Assembly (NCBI GenBank): GCA_937969105.1
Contig: CALBUZ010000195.1
Coordinates: 1 to 29,425 of the forward strand
DNA: 29,425 nucleotides
Direction: 5' to 3'
Origin: an uncultured Collinsella sp.
GTDB lineage: Bacteria > Actinomycetota > Coriobacteriia > Coriobacteriales > Coriobacteriaceae
Part shown: piece after piece, positions 16,124 through 24,361 of the stretch
Numbering within the stretch: position 1 is the stretch's first letter
Layout of the letters: every line of letters starts with the position of its first letter
Notes under the pieces: generated by a model
Told to the model about the DNA's origin: nothing
Seen by the model: the letters and a program-made list of their open reading frames with translations, nothing else
Database searches by the model: none
Translations under genes and position numbers: made by a program

Positions 16124-17203
16124 CTATTCGTCGCCGAAGCTGATGCCCAGCGCCTTGGCCTCGCGTACCAGGTCGCTCTGGGGGTCGACGTACTTGAGCT
16201 TGCCGGCGACCTCCTCGAGCGGCATGTGGCACATCTTGCCGTCACGCAGGGCAATCATGTAGCCAAACTCGCCGCGCAGGCAGCCGAGCGCTGCCTCGAC
16301 GCCGCACTGGGTCGCAAAGATGCGGTCCTGGGCGTCGGGCTGGCCGCCGCGCTGCGTGTGGCCGGGGATGGCGACGCGGGTCTCGCGACCAGTCTTGGCT
16401 TCGATCTCCTTGGCGATGTCGTAGACGATCGATGGGCTCGTGCGCTCGGCGAGCTTCTTCTTGTACTCCTTCTTGGACAGCGCCGCGTCTTCCTTGGAGA
16501 TAGCGCCTTCGGCGACGGCCACGATGGTAAAGCGGCTGCCGGTCTCCATGCGATGCTCGATGGTCTTGATAACCTGGTCCATGTCGTAGGGAATCTCGGG
16601 AATCAAGATGACATCCGCGCCGCCCGCGACGCCGGCGTACAGCGGGATCCAGCCAACCTTGTGGCCCATGATCTCGATGACAAACACGCGGCCGTGGCTC
16701 GAGGCGGTAGTGTGGATGTCGTCGATGCACTTGGTGGCGACGTCGATGGCGCTCGTAAAGCCAAACGTCAGCTCGGTGCCCCAGGTGTCGTTATCGATGG
16801 TCTTGGGCAGGGCGATAACGTTGAGGCCCTCTTCGCGCAGGCGGTTGGCGGTCTTGGTGGAGCCGTTACCGCCCAGCATAAACAGGCAGTCGAGCTGCAG
16901 CTTATGATAGGTGTGGACCATCGCCGGCACCTTCTCGACACCATCGGCTTCGGGGGTATCCAGGCGCTTGAACGGCGTGCGGCTCGTGCCCAGGATGGTG
17001 CCGCCGCGGGTGAGGATGCCGCTAAAATCGGCGGGCGTCATGACGCGGAACCTGCTGTAGATAAGGCCCTGATAGCCGTCCTCAAAGCCATAAATCTCGA
17101 TAGGCTCTTCGCTATTGGTCATAAGCGTTTTGACAATGCCGCGCATGGTGGCGTTGAGCGCCTGGCAGTCGCCGCCACTAGTAAGAAGACCGATTCTAAG
17201 CAT
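16124..17203 (-). CDS. pfkA: 6-phosphofructokinase
   Basis: This glycolytic enzyme phosphorylates fructose 6-phosphate to fructose 1,6-bisphosphate. It is 359 residues. The N-terminal nucleotide loop is TSGGDCQALNA. The region normally GGDGS reads GGNGSTKT (111-118) and the catalytic segment reads PKTIDND (133-139), where classical ATP enzymes have PGTIDND; the lysine there is usual in pyrophosphate-type and mixed-type members. MGHKVGWI and AGGADVILIPEIPYD are conserved fructose-6-phosphate-site regions. It therefore belongs to a non-E. coli-like PfkA subgroup, and the phosphoryl donor (ATP or pyrophosphate) cannot be settled from sequence alone. GGAAGG precedes the ATG. TATAAC near 17224 on the minus strand is a possible -10. 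Confidence 0.93.
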   Translation of the reverse strand: MLRIGLLTSGGDCQALNATMRGIVKTLMTNSEEPIEIYGFEDGYQGLIYSRFRVMTPADFSGILTRGGTILGTSRTPFKRLDTPEADGVEKVPAMVHTYHKLQLDCLFMLGGNGSTKTANRLREEGLNVIALPKTIDNDTWGTELTFGFTSAIDVATKCIDDIHTTASSHGRVFVIEIMGHKVGWIPLYAGVAGGADVILIPEIPYDMDQVIKTIEHRMETGSRFTIVAVAEGAISKEDAALSKKEYKKKLAERTSPSIVYDIAKEIEAKTGRETRVAIPGHTQRGGQPDAQDRIFATQCGVEAALGCLRGEFGYMIALRDGKMCHMPLEEVAGKLKYVDPQSDLVREAKALGISFGDE

Positions 17204-17240
17204 GGTGAATCCTTCCGGGCAAGTTATAACATGCGCATAA

Positions 17241-17276
17241 GTTTACCCCCGCACACTGTTGATACGGGGGTAAAAC
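17241..17276. promoter_or_regulatory. Inverted repeat upstream of pfkA
   Basis: GTTTACCCCCG (17241-17251) and CGGGGGTAAAAC (17265-17276) are complementary over 11 bases around a 13-base spacer. It lies about 40 bases upstream of the pfkA start, just outside the possible -10 box, so it could be an operator. It could also be a terminator of the upstream minus-strand gene, though no U-run follows. A second small dyad (CCAGGCC / GGCCTG, 17311-17340) directly follows that gene's stop. Confidence 0.4.
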
Positions 17277-17343
17277 GTGTTAGCTCAAATGTATGGAAAT
17301 GTAAGCAACGTCAGGCCAGCGTAAGGTCGACGGGCCTGGCTCC

Positions 17344-18429
17344 TTACAGTGCGAAGGCGTCGACGTCGCCCCAGTGGCGGCGCAGCGTGATGGCGGCAGC
17401 GGGCTCGGTATTGTCAAAGACGACCGACCATTGCGTGTTGCTGGTGATATCTTCCGGATTGGGCTCTTGCGCTGCGGCACGCAGGGCTTCCCAGGCAATC
17501 GTTTCGTCCTGGGCGCCGGCATGGGCGTCGAGGACATCGGCGATTGCGACGGCGCGCTCTTTACCATGGCCCAGCTCGCCATTCTTTTGGTTGGGCAGCA
17601 CTTCGTCGCCATAGCAGGCGTAGAAGTTCGTGACCTGGCGAACAGGGGTCGCTTTGAAAGCGCGGTCCGGATCGCGCGGGTCCCACTCTACTACGCGCGC
17701 GTCACCGGCGGCGTCGTTGATAAAGAAGTGGTAATCGCGTCCTGCCATGGCGTGCATGTCGTAGGCGGAAAGCAGGTCGACGGCCTCTTGCGTGGTAGCC
17801 GCGCGGTCGAGCACCAGACGGATGGCGAGCGAAGTGTTGATGACGGGGCGTTGCGTGTCCTGGTCACAGGGCTTGGAATCCAGGGTGAGTACGGCAATGG
17901 ACACGCCGCATTCGTTAACACCGTCGAGCTGGGCAAACGGGCCCATCAACGCCGCGGCGCGTCCGGTGACGGAGTCAAGCGGAGTGTTATCGCCCAGGTT
18001 ATTGAGGGCGGCAAAGCCGATGGAGGCATAGCCGCCGCGTGGGTGATTGCGCACCAGCAGCGCCGAGGTGTCGTCTTTAAAGTCGTAATTGCGACCGGTG
18101 CGCACGCGGCCTTCGGCATCTACGGCGACAAAAGCGCTGCAGGCAAACTGGGGCGCCTGGACATGTACCGGCACACCGGGCAGCACCTGCGCCACCACGG
18201 CATCGATGTAGGCCTGGTCGTCGCGCACGCCAGCGGCGATGATGCAATCAAGATCGTAGTCGTAGGCGATGTCGATTGCGTACAGGTCATAGCCATCCGC
18301 GTAGCCGGTCAAGCGTTTGAGCGACGCGGCGGACTTGATTTGCTTGTGATAAACGATACCGGTGGCAGCGGCAAGGCCGACGGCGACTCCCGCGACACCG
18401 CAGACGATGGCAATGTTACGTGGCTTCAT
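17344..18429 (-). CDS. Membrane-anchored choloylglycine-hydrolase-like (Ntn) amidase
   Basis: This 361-residue protein has an N-terminal hydrophobic anchor or uncleaved signal (about residues 6-27), with the rest outside the membrane. The probable catalytic core begins at C97 in QFACSAFVAVDAEG, followed by GRNYDF, a conserved pair of elements in the linear-amide C-N hydrolase family (bile salt hydrolase, penicillin V acylase, and the related acyltransferase group). GVNECGVSIAVLTLD and later NTSLAIRLVLD, ATTQEAVDLLSAYDMHAM also match family patterns. Family enzymes use an N-terminal Cys freed by processing; here it would be exposed only after removal of about 96 residues. The substrate is uncertain, and a bile-salt role should not be assumed. 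GAGGAG lies before the ATG. It is divergent from the M18 aminopeptidase gene. Confidence 0.82.
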   Translation of the reverse strand: MKPRNIAIVCGVAGVAVGLAAATGIVYHKQIKSAASLKRLTGYADGYDLYAIDIAYDYDLDCIIAAGVRDDQAYIDAVVAQVLPGVPVHVQAPQFACSAFVAVDAEGRVRTGRNYDFKDDTSALLVRNHPRGGYASIGFAALNNLGDNTPLDSVTGRAAALMGPFAQLDGVNECGVSIAVLTLDSKPCDQDTQRPVINTSLAIRLVLDRAATTQEAVDLLSAYDMHAMAGRDYHFFINDAAGDARVVEWDPRDPDRAFKATPVRQVTNFYACYGDEVLPNQKNGELGHGKERAVAIADVLDAHAGAQDETIAWEALRAAAQEPNPEDITSNTQWSVVFDNTEPAAAITLRRHWGDVDAFAL

Positions 18430-18590
18430 GACGGCTCCTCTCGTCCTGTTAGCGTAATTGTCGCAAAAGGTGCACGGGCATGATGGCTCAACTTGGTGAG
18501 CGGTGCGGGATTAAACGCGGAATGAAGAGTGCGGCGCTGGCGCGGCGGGGTATGCTGGAAGGGACCATCAACCCAGCGAAAGGGGAGAGC

Positions 18591-19976
18591 ATGACGGATC
18601 AGGAAACGCCCGAGCGCGCGCACGTGACGGCCGACGATATCGAGGCCGCCAACGACCTTATCGACTTTATCGAGGCATGCCCCAGCATGTTCCATACGGC
18701 GGCGACCATTATGGCCGAGCTCGACGAGGCAGGCTTTACCTACCTGCCCGAGAATGCGGCGTGGGATATCGAGCCGGGCGGGCGTTATTACACGCAGCGC
18801 AACACCTCGAGCGTTGTTGCCTTTAAGGTGGGCGAGGACCTGGCCGCGACGTGGGGCGAGGACGGCGTTGCCGGTGACTATCATTTTCAGCTCACGGCGT
18901 CGCACAGCGATTCGCCGACGTTTAAGGTCAAGGCCGTGCCTGAGCTTGACGGCGCGGGCGAGACGCTGCGCCTGAACACCGAGGCATACGGCGGCATGAT
19001 CGATTACACCTGGTTCGATCGCCCGCTGGCGCTCGCGGGCCGCGTGCTGGTGCGCGAGGGCGACCGCATCGAGAGTCGCCTGCTCGCTACCGAGCGCGAG
19101 GTCGCTATTATCCCGAGCCTTGCCATCCATATGAATCGTGGCGTTAACGAGGGCTTTGCGCCCAACCGCGCTGTCGACCTGTGCCCACTCATCAGCGCCG
19201 GTGGTCTTAAGCAGGGCGACTTTGATGCTCTGATCGCCGACGAACTGGACGTTGAGCCCGAGCAGATCCTGGGTCGCGACCTGTTCCTGGTCAATCGTCA
19301 GGATGCGCGCATTTGGGGCTGGGCCGATGAGTTTATCTCGACGCCCAAGCTCGACGACCTGGCATGCGCCTACACCTCTCTGCAGGCATTTTTGGGTGCC
19401 GAGAACGCGCACGATGTCTCGGTCTTTTGCTGCTTTGATAACGAGGAGGTTGGCTCCGAGACCAAGCAGGGCGCCATGTCGACGTTCTTGGCCGATGCGC
19501 TGCGCCGCATTAACGGCTCGCTGGGCTTTGACGACGAGTCGTACCACCGCGCGCTTGCCGCCTCGATGCTCGTGAGCTGCGACAACGCACATGCCGTGCA
19601 TCCCAACCATGCCGAGAAGTGCGATGCCCGCAACCAGGTGGTGCTTAACGGGGGCATCGTCGTCAAGGAAGCTGCTAACCAGCACTACTGCACCGATGCC
19701 TTTAGCCGCGCGGTGTTCCAGGCCATCTGCGATGATGCCGACGTGCCCACGCAGGCCTTTGCCAACAAGAGCGACATGGCCGGCGGCTCTACGCTTGGCA
19801 ATCTGTCCAATATGCAGGCGAGCATGCATGCTGTGGACGTGGGCCTGCCGCAGCTTGCCATGCACTCGAGCTACGAGACCGGCGGCGTGCGCGACGTTAT
19901 GTACGCCATCCGCGCCCTCACGGCTTTCTACGAGCGAAACCTAACCATCAACGGAGCCGAAAGCGCGGAGCTCTAA
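18591..19976 (+). CDS. M18-family aspartyl aminopeptidase
   Basis: This is a 461-residue cytoplasmic zinc aminopeptidase that removes acidic N-terminal residues from peptides. The metal and catalytic motifs are visible: TASHSDSP near residue 102, FDNEEVGSETKQGA around 280-293, SCDNAHAVHPNHAEK, and the C-terminal MHSSYETGGVRDV carrying the last metal-ligand histidine. Length and motif order match the M18 family (ApeB/Lap4 type). The frame is open upstream to 18480, but the ATG at 18591 has AAGGGGAGAGC before it and fits homologues. The TAA stop overlaps the beginning of a REP-like palindrome. It is the only gene in its transcription unit. Confidence 0.93.
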   Translation: MTDQETPERAHVTADDIEAANDLIDFIEACPSMFHTAATIMAELDEAGFTYLPENAAWDIEPGGRYYTQRNTSSVVAFKVGEDLAATWGEDGVAGDYHFQLTASHSDSPTFKVKAVPELDGAGETLRLNTEAYGGMIDYTWFDRPLALAGRVLVREGDRIESRLLATEREVAIIPSLAIHMNRGVNEGFAPNRAVDLCPLISAGGLKQGDFDALIADELDVEPEQILGRDLFLVNRQDARIWGWADEFISTPKLDDLACAYTSLQAFLGAENAHDVSVFCCFDNEEVGSETKQGAMSTFLADALRRINGSLGFDDESYHRALAASMLVSCDNAHAVHPNHAEKCDARNQVVLNGGIVVKEAANQHYCTDAFSRAVFQAICDDADVPTQAFANKSDMAGGSTLGNLSNMQASMHAVDVGLPQLAMHSSYETGGVRDVMYAIRALTAFYERNLTINGAESAEL

Positions 19977-20025
19977 AACCTACCAAAAAGGGACAGGTTC
20001 ATTTTGGCAGGTTTTATCTGGGCAA
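19975..20025 (+). repeat. REP-like palindrome, copy 3
   Basis: AAAACCTACCAAAAAGGGAC, then AGGTTCATTTTGGCAGG and TTTTATCTGGG. It is directly continuous with the aminopeptidase TAA stop, as in copy 1. One arm has A in place of G (CCTACC). Confidence 0.8.
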
Positions 20026-20118
20026 ATGCCGCAATACCACCAGCTGGACGGAATTGTTAAGACACCGCGGGTTGGGCAAACGTCAGCGAGCGACGTCCAG
20101 AGCGAACAAGTTGGCATG

Positions 20119-20160
20119 AAAAAGGCGAGGTATTGACCTTCTGGTCATGCCTCGCCTTTT
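20119..20160. terminator. Bidirectional terminator between aminopeptidase and dehydrogenase genes
   Basis: AAAAGGCGAGG and CCTCGCCTTTT pair, with further pairing of GACC/GGTC around a TTCT loop. There are T-runs on both strands (TTTT on plus, TTTTT on minus). It is placed between convergent genes. Confidence 0.85.
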
Positions 20161-20202
20161 GAATGACAAATTGTCGCTCTGGGCGGCGCGTAGCGTCGAG
20201 GG

Positions 20203-20230
20203 GTTCCGGCGTTTGGTAAAACGCCGGAAC
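20203..20230 (-). terminator. Hairpin at the 3' end of the dehydrogenase gene
   Basis: GTTCCGGCGTTT and AAACGCCGGAAC form a perfect 12-bp stem with a GGTA loop. It begins three bases after the stop codon on the minus strand, without a U-run. It may act together with the following bidirectional terminator or protect the 3' end. Confidence 0.5.
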
Positions 20231-20233
20231 AAC

Positions 20234-21169
20234 CTAATGCTCAATCCAGCAACGCAGGGTCTCGCCGGCTTGCAGGTGACGCAGATTCTCTGCGGCAATG
20301 TCGACCACATTGTTGAGCGTGGCGGCCAGATGGAACCAGCCCGAGATATGCGGCGTAATGAGCATGTTAGGCGCATCCCACAGTGGGCTTGTCTCAGGCA
20401 GCGGCTCGGGGTCGGTGACGTCGACCGCGGCGCCGGCGAGATGACCCGACTCCAGGGCGGCAACCAAGTCGTCGGCGACCACAAGGTCGCCGCGGCCGCC
20501 GTTGGCAAAGAAGGCGCCCGGTTTCATCGCAGCGAAGAACTCGGCGTTCGCCAAGCCGCGGGTCTCGGGCGTGCTGGGCATAAAGGATGCGACGATGTCA
20601 GCCTCGGCCAGACGCTCGGGCAGGGCGTCCATGCTGTCCATGTCCTCAAACACAATGGGGTAGACGAGCGGATGGCGCTTGATGCCGCGGACGTGCGCAC
20701 CCATGTTGCGGCAGAGCGTGGCGAAGTGGCCACCGATATCGCCCGCGCCCAGCACCAGCACATTGGCGTTTTTGAGCGAGGTGACCGGCCCCAAATCCTC
20801 CCAGCGATGCTCGCGCTGCAGGTCCTGGTAGCCGGGCAGGCGCTTCATCATAGACAGCACCATGGCAAACATGTGCTCGCTCACGGCCTGGCCGTAGGCG
20901 CCGATTGAGCAAGACAGCTTGGCTTCAGCCGGCACGGTGCCGGCGGCGAGATAGTCGTCATAGCCGGCGGTCTGCAGTTGCAGCAGCTGGAGGCGCTCGC
21001 ATGCGGTCAGCAGGGAAGGGTCTATGTTGCCCAGGATCACGTCGGCATTGGCGACCTGTTCACGCGTGATGGTGTCGGAGCTCGTGTAGATAAAGTCCTC
21101 GCCCGGAGCGCTCGACTCAAGAATTGCGCGATGGCGGTCGTTGACGGGCAGCAAAACCAGGATGTTCAC
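20234..21169 (-). CDS. D-isomer-specific 2-hydroxyacid dehydrogenase
   Basis: This 311-residue NAD(P)-dependent enzyme interconverts a 2-oxoacid and its D-2-hydroxyacid; the particular acid is not identifiable. The Rossmann motif is VLGAGDIGG (about 139-147). The catalytic triad is R226 in NGGRGD, E255 in DPEP and H274 in TPHISG. Helix TAGYDDY of the substrate domain is present. The frame is open upstream to 21235, but those codons translate the REP-like palindrome. The GTG at 21169 (VNILVLLPVN) follows GAAAGGA at good spacing and is the likely start. It is a single-gene unit flanked by palindromes on both sides. Confidence 0.9.
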   Translation of the reverse strand: MNILVLLPVNDRHRAILESSAPGEDFIYTSSDTITREQVANADVILGNIDPSLLTACERLQLLQLQTAGYDDYLAAGTVPAEAKLSCSIGAYGQAVSEHMFAMVLSMMKRLPGYQDLQREHRWEDLGPVTSLKNANVLVLGAGDIGGHFATLCRNMGAHVRGIKRHPLVYPIVFEDMDSMDALPERLAEADIVASFMPSTPETRGLANAEFFAAMKPGAFFANGGRGDLVVADDLVAALESGHLAGAAVDVTDPEPLPETSPLWDAPNMLITPHISGWFHLAATLNNVVDIAAENLRHLQAGETLRCWIEH

Positions 21170-21188
21170 AAGCAGTCCTTTCCGCTCG

Positions 21189-21240
21189 ACCTGCCAAAAA
21201 GGGACAGGTTTATTTTGGCAGGTTGTATCAGGCAAAACGT
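21189..21240 (+). repeat. REP-like palindrome, copy 4
   Basis: ACCTGCCAAAAAGGGACAGG, then TTTATTTTGGCAGGT with TGTATCAGGCAAAACG. This copy has a perfect 11-bp ACCTGCCAAAA / TTTTGGCAGGT pair. It lies about 20 bases upstream of the dehydrogenase start codon and so within or next to that gene's promoter or leader. Confidence 0.8.
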
Positions 21241-21243
21241 TAT

Positions 21244-21293
21244 AAAAACGCCGGGCTACGCGATGGTTAACATATCCATCGCGTAGCCCGGCG
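21244..21293 (-). terminator. Strong terminator after the methionine aminopeptidase gene
   Basis: CGCCGGGCTACGCGATGG (21249-21266) and its perfect complement (21276-21293) form an 18-bp stem around ttaacatat. On the minus strand TTTTT follows (21244-21248). It sits ten bases after the map stop codon, the clearest intrinsic terminator in the window. Confidence 0.9.
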
Positions 21294-21302
21294 CATCCAC
21301 AG

Positions 21303-22190
21303 CTACCAGCTCAGCAGCTCGTAACCATCCTCGGTCACCACGAGCTGTACCTCGCACTGGGCCGAATCGCTGCCGTCCTTGGTGCGCACGCACCAGCCGT
21401 CACCCTTGCTGATCTTGATGTCGGGCGCTCCGGCGTTGACCATGGGCTCGATGGTAAAGACCATGCCCGGAGCCATGATGGTGTCCACATCGGGTGCCTC
21501 GGTGGTAAAGCCCACAAACGGGTCCTCGTGGAACTCCTTACCGATGCCGTGTCCGCCGTACTCGCGTACCACGCTAAAGCCGGCGTCCTCGACCGTCTTT
21601 TGCACGGCCTCGGCCATCACGGACAGCGGCAGCCACGGCTTGACGGCAGCCAGACCCGCCTCCACGCTGGCGCGGGTGACGTCGACCAGGCGCTGGCGCT
21701 CGGCAGAGACCTCGCCGATGCAGAACATGCGGCTCGAATCACTAAAGTAGCCGTCAAGAATCGTGGAGCAGTCGACGTTGATGATGTCGCCCTCGTGCAG
21801 CACGTCCGTATCGCAGGGGATGCCGTGACAGACCACGTCGTTGATCGAGGTGCAAACGCTCTTGGGGTAGCCCTCATAGTTGAGGTCGGCCGGCGTGCCG
21901 CCGTGCTCGACGGTGTAGTCGTAGATCATCTGGTCGATCTGGTTGGTGGCCATGCCCGCGGCGATGTGTTCGCCTACGTAATCGAGCACGCCCACGTTGA
22001 TGGCGGCCGAGCGCTTGATGCCCTCGATATCGGCGGGCGTCTTGTAGAGCGTGCGGGGCAGGACCTCCCAGCCCTCTTCCCACAGGCGCTCGAGGCGCTC
22101 GTCGAAGGCGCTATGGCATTTCTTATATTTTTTGCCGCTGCCACACCAGCAAGCGTCGTTGCGGCCAGGCACGGGTCCTTTGTCATACAT
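21303..22190 (-). CDS. map: Type I methionine aminopeptidase with SEC-C zinc motif
   Basis: This enzyme removes the initiator methionine from new proteins. It is 295 residues. An N-terminal SEC-C zinc-binding motif, CWCGSGKKYKKCH (residues 14-26), resembles the C-terminus of SecA and probably docks the enzyme to the ribosome. The catalytic domain follows, with the metal ligands in NVDCSTILDGYFSDSS (two Asp), GHGIGKEFHEDP (His), FTIEPM (Glu) and the final Glu in CEVQLVVTEDG. Length fits the SEC-C form, longer than the 250-residue minimal type. GGAAG precedes the ATG closely. It is followed by a strong terminator and preceded by a long palindrome. Confidence 0.95.
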   Translation of the reverse strand: MYDKGPVPGRNDACWCGSGKKYKKCHSAFDERLERLWEEGWEVLPRTLYKTPADIEGIKRSAAINVGVLDYVGEHIAAGMATNQIDQMIYDYTVEHGGTPADLNYEGYPKSVCTSINDVVCHGIPCDTDVLHEGDIINVDCSTILDGYFSDSSRMFCIGEVSAERQRLVDVTRASVEAGLAAVKPWLPLSVMAEAVQKTVEDAGFSVVREYGGHGIGKEFHEDPFVGFTTEAPDVDTIMAPGMVFTIEPMVNAGAPDIKISKGDGWCVRTKDGSDSAQCEVQLVVTEDGYELLSW

Positions 22191-22242
22191 GGTTAACTTC
22201 CTTTCATCCGCAGCTAGTATAGCCCACTCACGTGTCCATAAA

Positions 22243-22309
22243 AGTTGCGGTGATATAGTTCCGATTTAAGCGGTTTAACAGCATAAACAGGAACTATATC
22301 ACCGCAACT
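22243..22309. repeat. Perfect 20-bp-arm palindrome (long-arm hairpin family, copy 1)
   Basis: AGTTGCGGTGATATAGTTCC (22243-22262) is repeated as its exact complement at 22290-22309 around a 27-nt loop that begins GATTTAAGC and ends AACA. Weaker pairing extends outside (CCCACT / AGTGGG). The element at 26647-26710 has the same plan and a similar loop but different arms. It lies downstream of the radical SAM gene and upstream of map on the minus strand. Confidence 0.75.
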
Positions 22310-22350
22310 GATGGAGTGGGATGGCGGACACTGGCTGCTGCGTGGCTTTG

Positions 22351-23127
22351 CTAGTAGCTCACCTGGCAGGGAATGCCGAGGGCGCGCACGCGCGCGGCGA
22401 TGGCGTCGAGCGCCTCGGGCGCTGCTTTGGCAAGGCCGGCGACCGGTGTCTCGCGCGCCACCGTGTAGATGGTCGCCTCCTGCGGGTGGATGCGCTCGAG
22501 CGCCGCGAGCCAGGGGGCAACGTACTCCTCGCCGGTGTTGTCAATGGGCTTGCCTTGATACTCGCCGGTCAAAAAGATCGTCTGGATAATAACGTGACCG
22601 TCAAAGCTTGCGAACGTCTCGATCTGGTGCTCGACGTCGTAGGGGCCAACAGGCTGGTCGAGCAGCTGGATAAATGCCGGGTCGACGGTATCGAGCTTAA
22701 GAATGTTGTCGTCGACCATCATGAGCGCATTGTGTACCTCGGGGCGGTCGGCGCGCGTGCCGTTGGAGAGCACGGCAATCTTGGAGTTTGGGGCCAGCTG
22801 GTCGCGAAGCGCGACGGCACCGGCGATGGCCTGCGGAAACTCCGGTGCGGCGGTGGGCTCGCCGTTGCCTGCGAAGGTGATCACATCGGGGAGCTCGCCC
22901 TCGGCTGCCATATCACGCAGCTTTGCCTCGAGCGCGTCGAGTACCACGGCGGTTGTGTTGTACGGCTCGTGGCAGGGGCGCTCGGCGTTGAGGCCGTTTT
23001 CGCAGTAAATGCAGTCGAACGTGCAGATTTTGCCGCTGGCCGGCATCATGTTGACGCCGAGCGAGAGACCAAGGCGACGGCTGCGAACGGGCCCAAAGAT
23101 GGGGCTGGCATTCAAAAACGTAGACAT
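22351..23127 (-). CDS. Radical SAM protein
   Basis: This 258-residue protein carries the radical SAM cluster motif CTFDCIYC (about residues 35-42 of the chosen product). The N-terminal phrase GPVRSRRLGLSLGVNMMP and later VITFAGNGEPT and VLSNGT are typical of the MoaA/COG0731-like group of small radical SAM proteins of uncertain substrate. It presumably binds a 4Fe-4S cluster and cleaves S-adenosylmethionine. The frame is open to 23241, but GAGGAG lies nine bases ahead of the ATG at 23127 (MSTFLNASPIFG), which fits best; an ATG two codons earlier is possible. A long palindrome follows the stop. The specific function is not recognised. Confidence 0.85.
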   Translation of the reverse strand: MSTFLNASPIFGPVRSRRLGLSLGVNMMPASGKICTFDCIYCENGLNAERPCHEPYNTTAVVLDALEAKLRDMAAEGELPDVITFAGNGEPTAAPEFPQAIAGAVALRDQLAPNSKIAVLSNGTRADRPEVHNALMMVDDNILKLDTVDPAFIQLLDQPVGPYDVEHQIETFASFDGHVIIQTIFLTGEYQGKPIDNTGEEYVAPWLAALERIHPQEATIYTVARETPVAGLAKAAPEALDAIAARVRALGIPCQVSY

Positions 23128-23352
23128 AGGCATATGCTCCTCAAGACAATTGTGCCTAAGCATAGCATCGGCTCCAAAGCAAGGCGCGGGCTCTTGCTTT
23201 ACAAGTTTCGTTTTTTCACGTCGCTCATTATGCCGTGTCATGAAAAGCCTCGGGTCGGGTAAAGTTAATCTGTTAACAAGGCGTAAAGCAATGCGGGTCT
23301 ATCCAGCCGTACTGACGCGCAACTGGATGGGCGTTGATGATGGGGGCACAAC

Positions 23353-24150
23353 ATGGATTTTACGGTCGAGAATGCGGGCACCACGATTGCCTGTCGCGAA
23401 TATGCCGGCCCGGATGTGTCGCCTGATACTCCTGCCTTGGTGTGCGTGCACGGCGCTTGTGTCGACGGCACATTTTTCGACGGCATCGCATGTGAGCTCG
23501 GTCGCAACTACCGCGTAATTGCCTATGACCGCCGCGGCTGTGGCGGCAGCAGCGAAGCGGCAGACGGCAGCTATGATCTTGCCGCTCAGGCCGCCGACCT
23601 GCAGGCCGTGATCGAACACGTTGGCGCTCCGACAAATGTGCTTGCGCACAGCGCCGGTACGTTGGTGGCGCTGGAGCTTCTTCGCACCGAACCCCATCTC
23701 GTCGCCCGTGCGATTCTGCATGAGCCGGCTGTGTCGGCCGAAGGCGTCGGCATGGGCGCAGCTCCGATTTTGCTCGATATGATTGCGGCTGGAAAGGTTT
23801 CAAGGGCGCTTCGGCTTTTCTTGGGAGCTCTCGGCGACTTGGACCCCGAGGCTCCTGGGACGACCGAAGCGGAAGCCAAGCATGCCCTGCGCAATGGTCG
23901 TTGCTTTATGGCCAATGAATACGGAACAAATATGACATATGCTCCCGACTGGGAGCGCGCCCGCGAATCAAAGGCGGTGTCGGCTGTGTTTTTGGGCGAG
24001 CTTTCGGTCGGTACACCCCGCGAGGCTGGTACGCGAGCGGCTGCCGAATATCTCGATTGCCCCCTTGTGACGATCCCGGGCGCGCATAACAGTTTGCGCG
24101 ATCGCCCCGTTACGGCGGCAAACGCCGTTCACGATGTCTTGGAGCGTTAG
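23353..24150 (+). CDS. Alpha/beta hydrolase
   Basis: This 265-residue cytoplasmic hydrolase of the alpha/beta fold has an oxyanion-hole region VCVHGACVDG (about 30-39), YDRRGCGGSS, the nucleophile elbow LAHSAG with S100, and a late histidine in PGAHNS (H245). The elbow reads AHSAG, with Ala where GxSxG has its first Gly, a variant seen in some members. The cap region (about 130-215) is helical with no recognised signature. Family members act on esters, lactones or similar bonds; the substrate is unknown. It starts with ATG after a GGGGG-rich run. It is a single gene upstream of the GGDEF-like/HD-GYP gene, separated by 211 bases in which no clear promoter was identified. Confidence 0.88.
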   Translation: MDFTVENAGTTIACREYAGPDVSPDTPALVCVHGACVDGTFFDGIACELGRNYRVIAYDRRGCGGSSEAADGSYDLAAQAADLQAVIEHVGAPTNVLAHSAGTLVALELLRTEPHLVARAILHEPAVSAEGVGMGAAPILLDMIAAGKVSRALRLFLGALGDLDPEAPGTTEAEAKHALRNGRCFMANEYGTNMTYAPDWERARESKAVSAVFLGELSVGTPREAGTRAAAEYLDCPLVTIPGAHNSLRDRPVTAANAVHDVLER

Positions 24151-24361
24151 CACGCTCGATGACCTGCGGGGAGGGGGACTGTTGGCGTTTCGTCATTGTT
24201 AACGAATGCGCCAATAACCACGCGCCCGCGGTTCCATTACCACCGTTTGCCAGGTCATAAAAATGTAACAGCATTCACGTGCTTACCTGCATCGGCAAGG
24301 TGTTACCCTTGTAGCATTTGGAACCCACCGCTACCATGCGAAACTATCGAAGGGGCCCCAT

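Noticed and set aside
21170..21235. Upstream extension of the 2-hydroxyacid dehydrogenase (MPDTTCQNKPV...)
   Set aside because: These codons translate the REP-like palindrome; the GTG at 21169 has a proper ribosome binding site.
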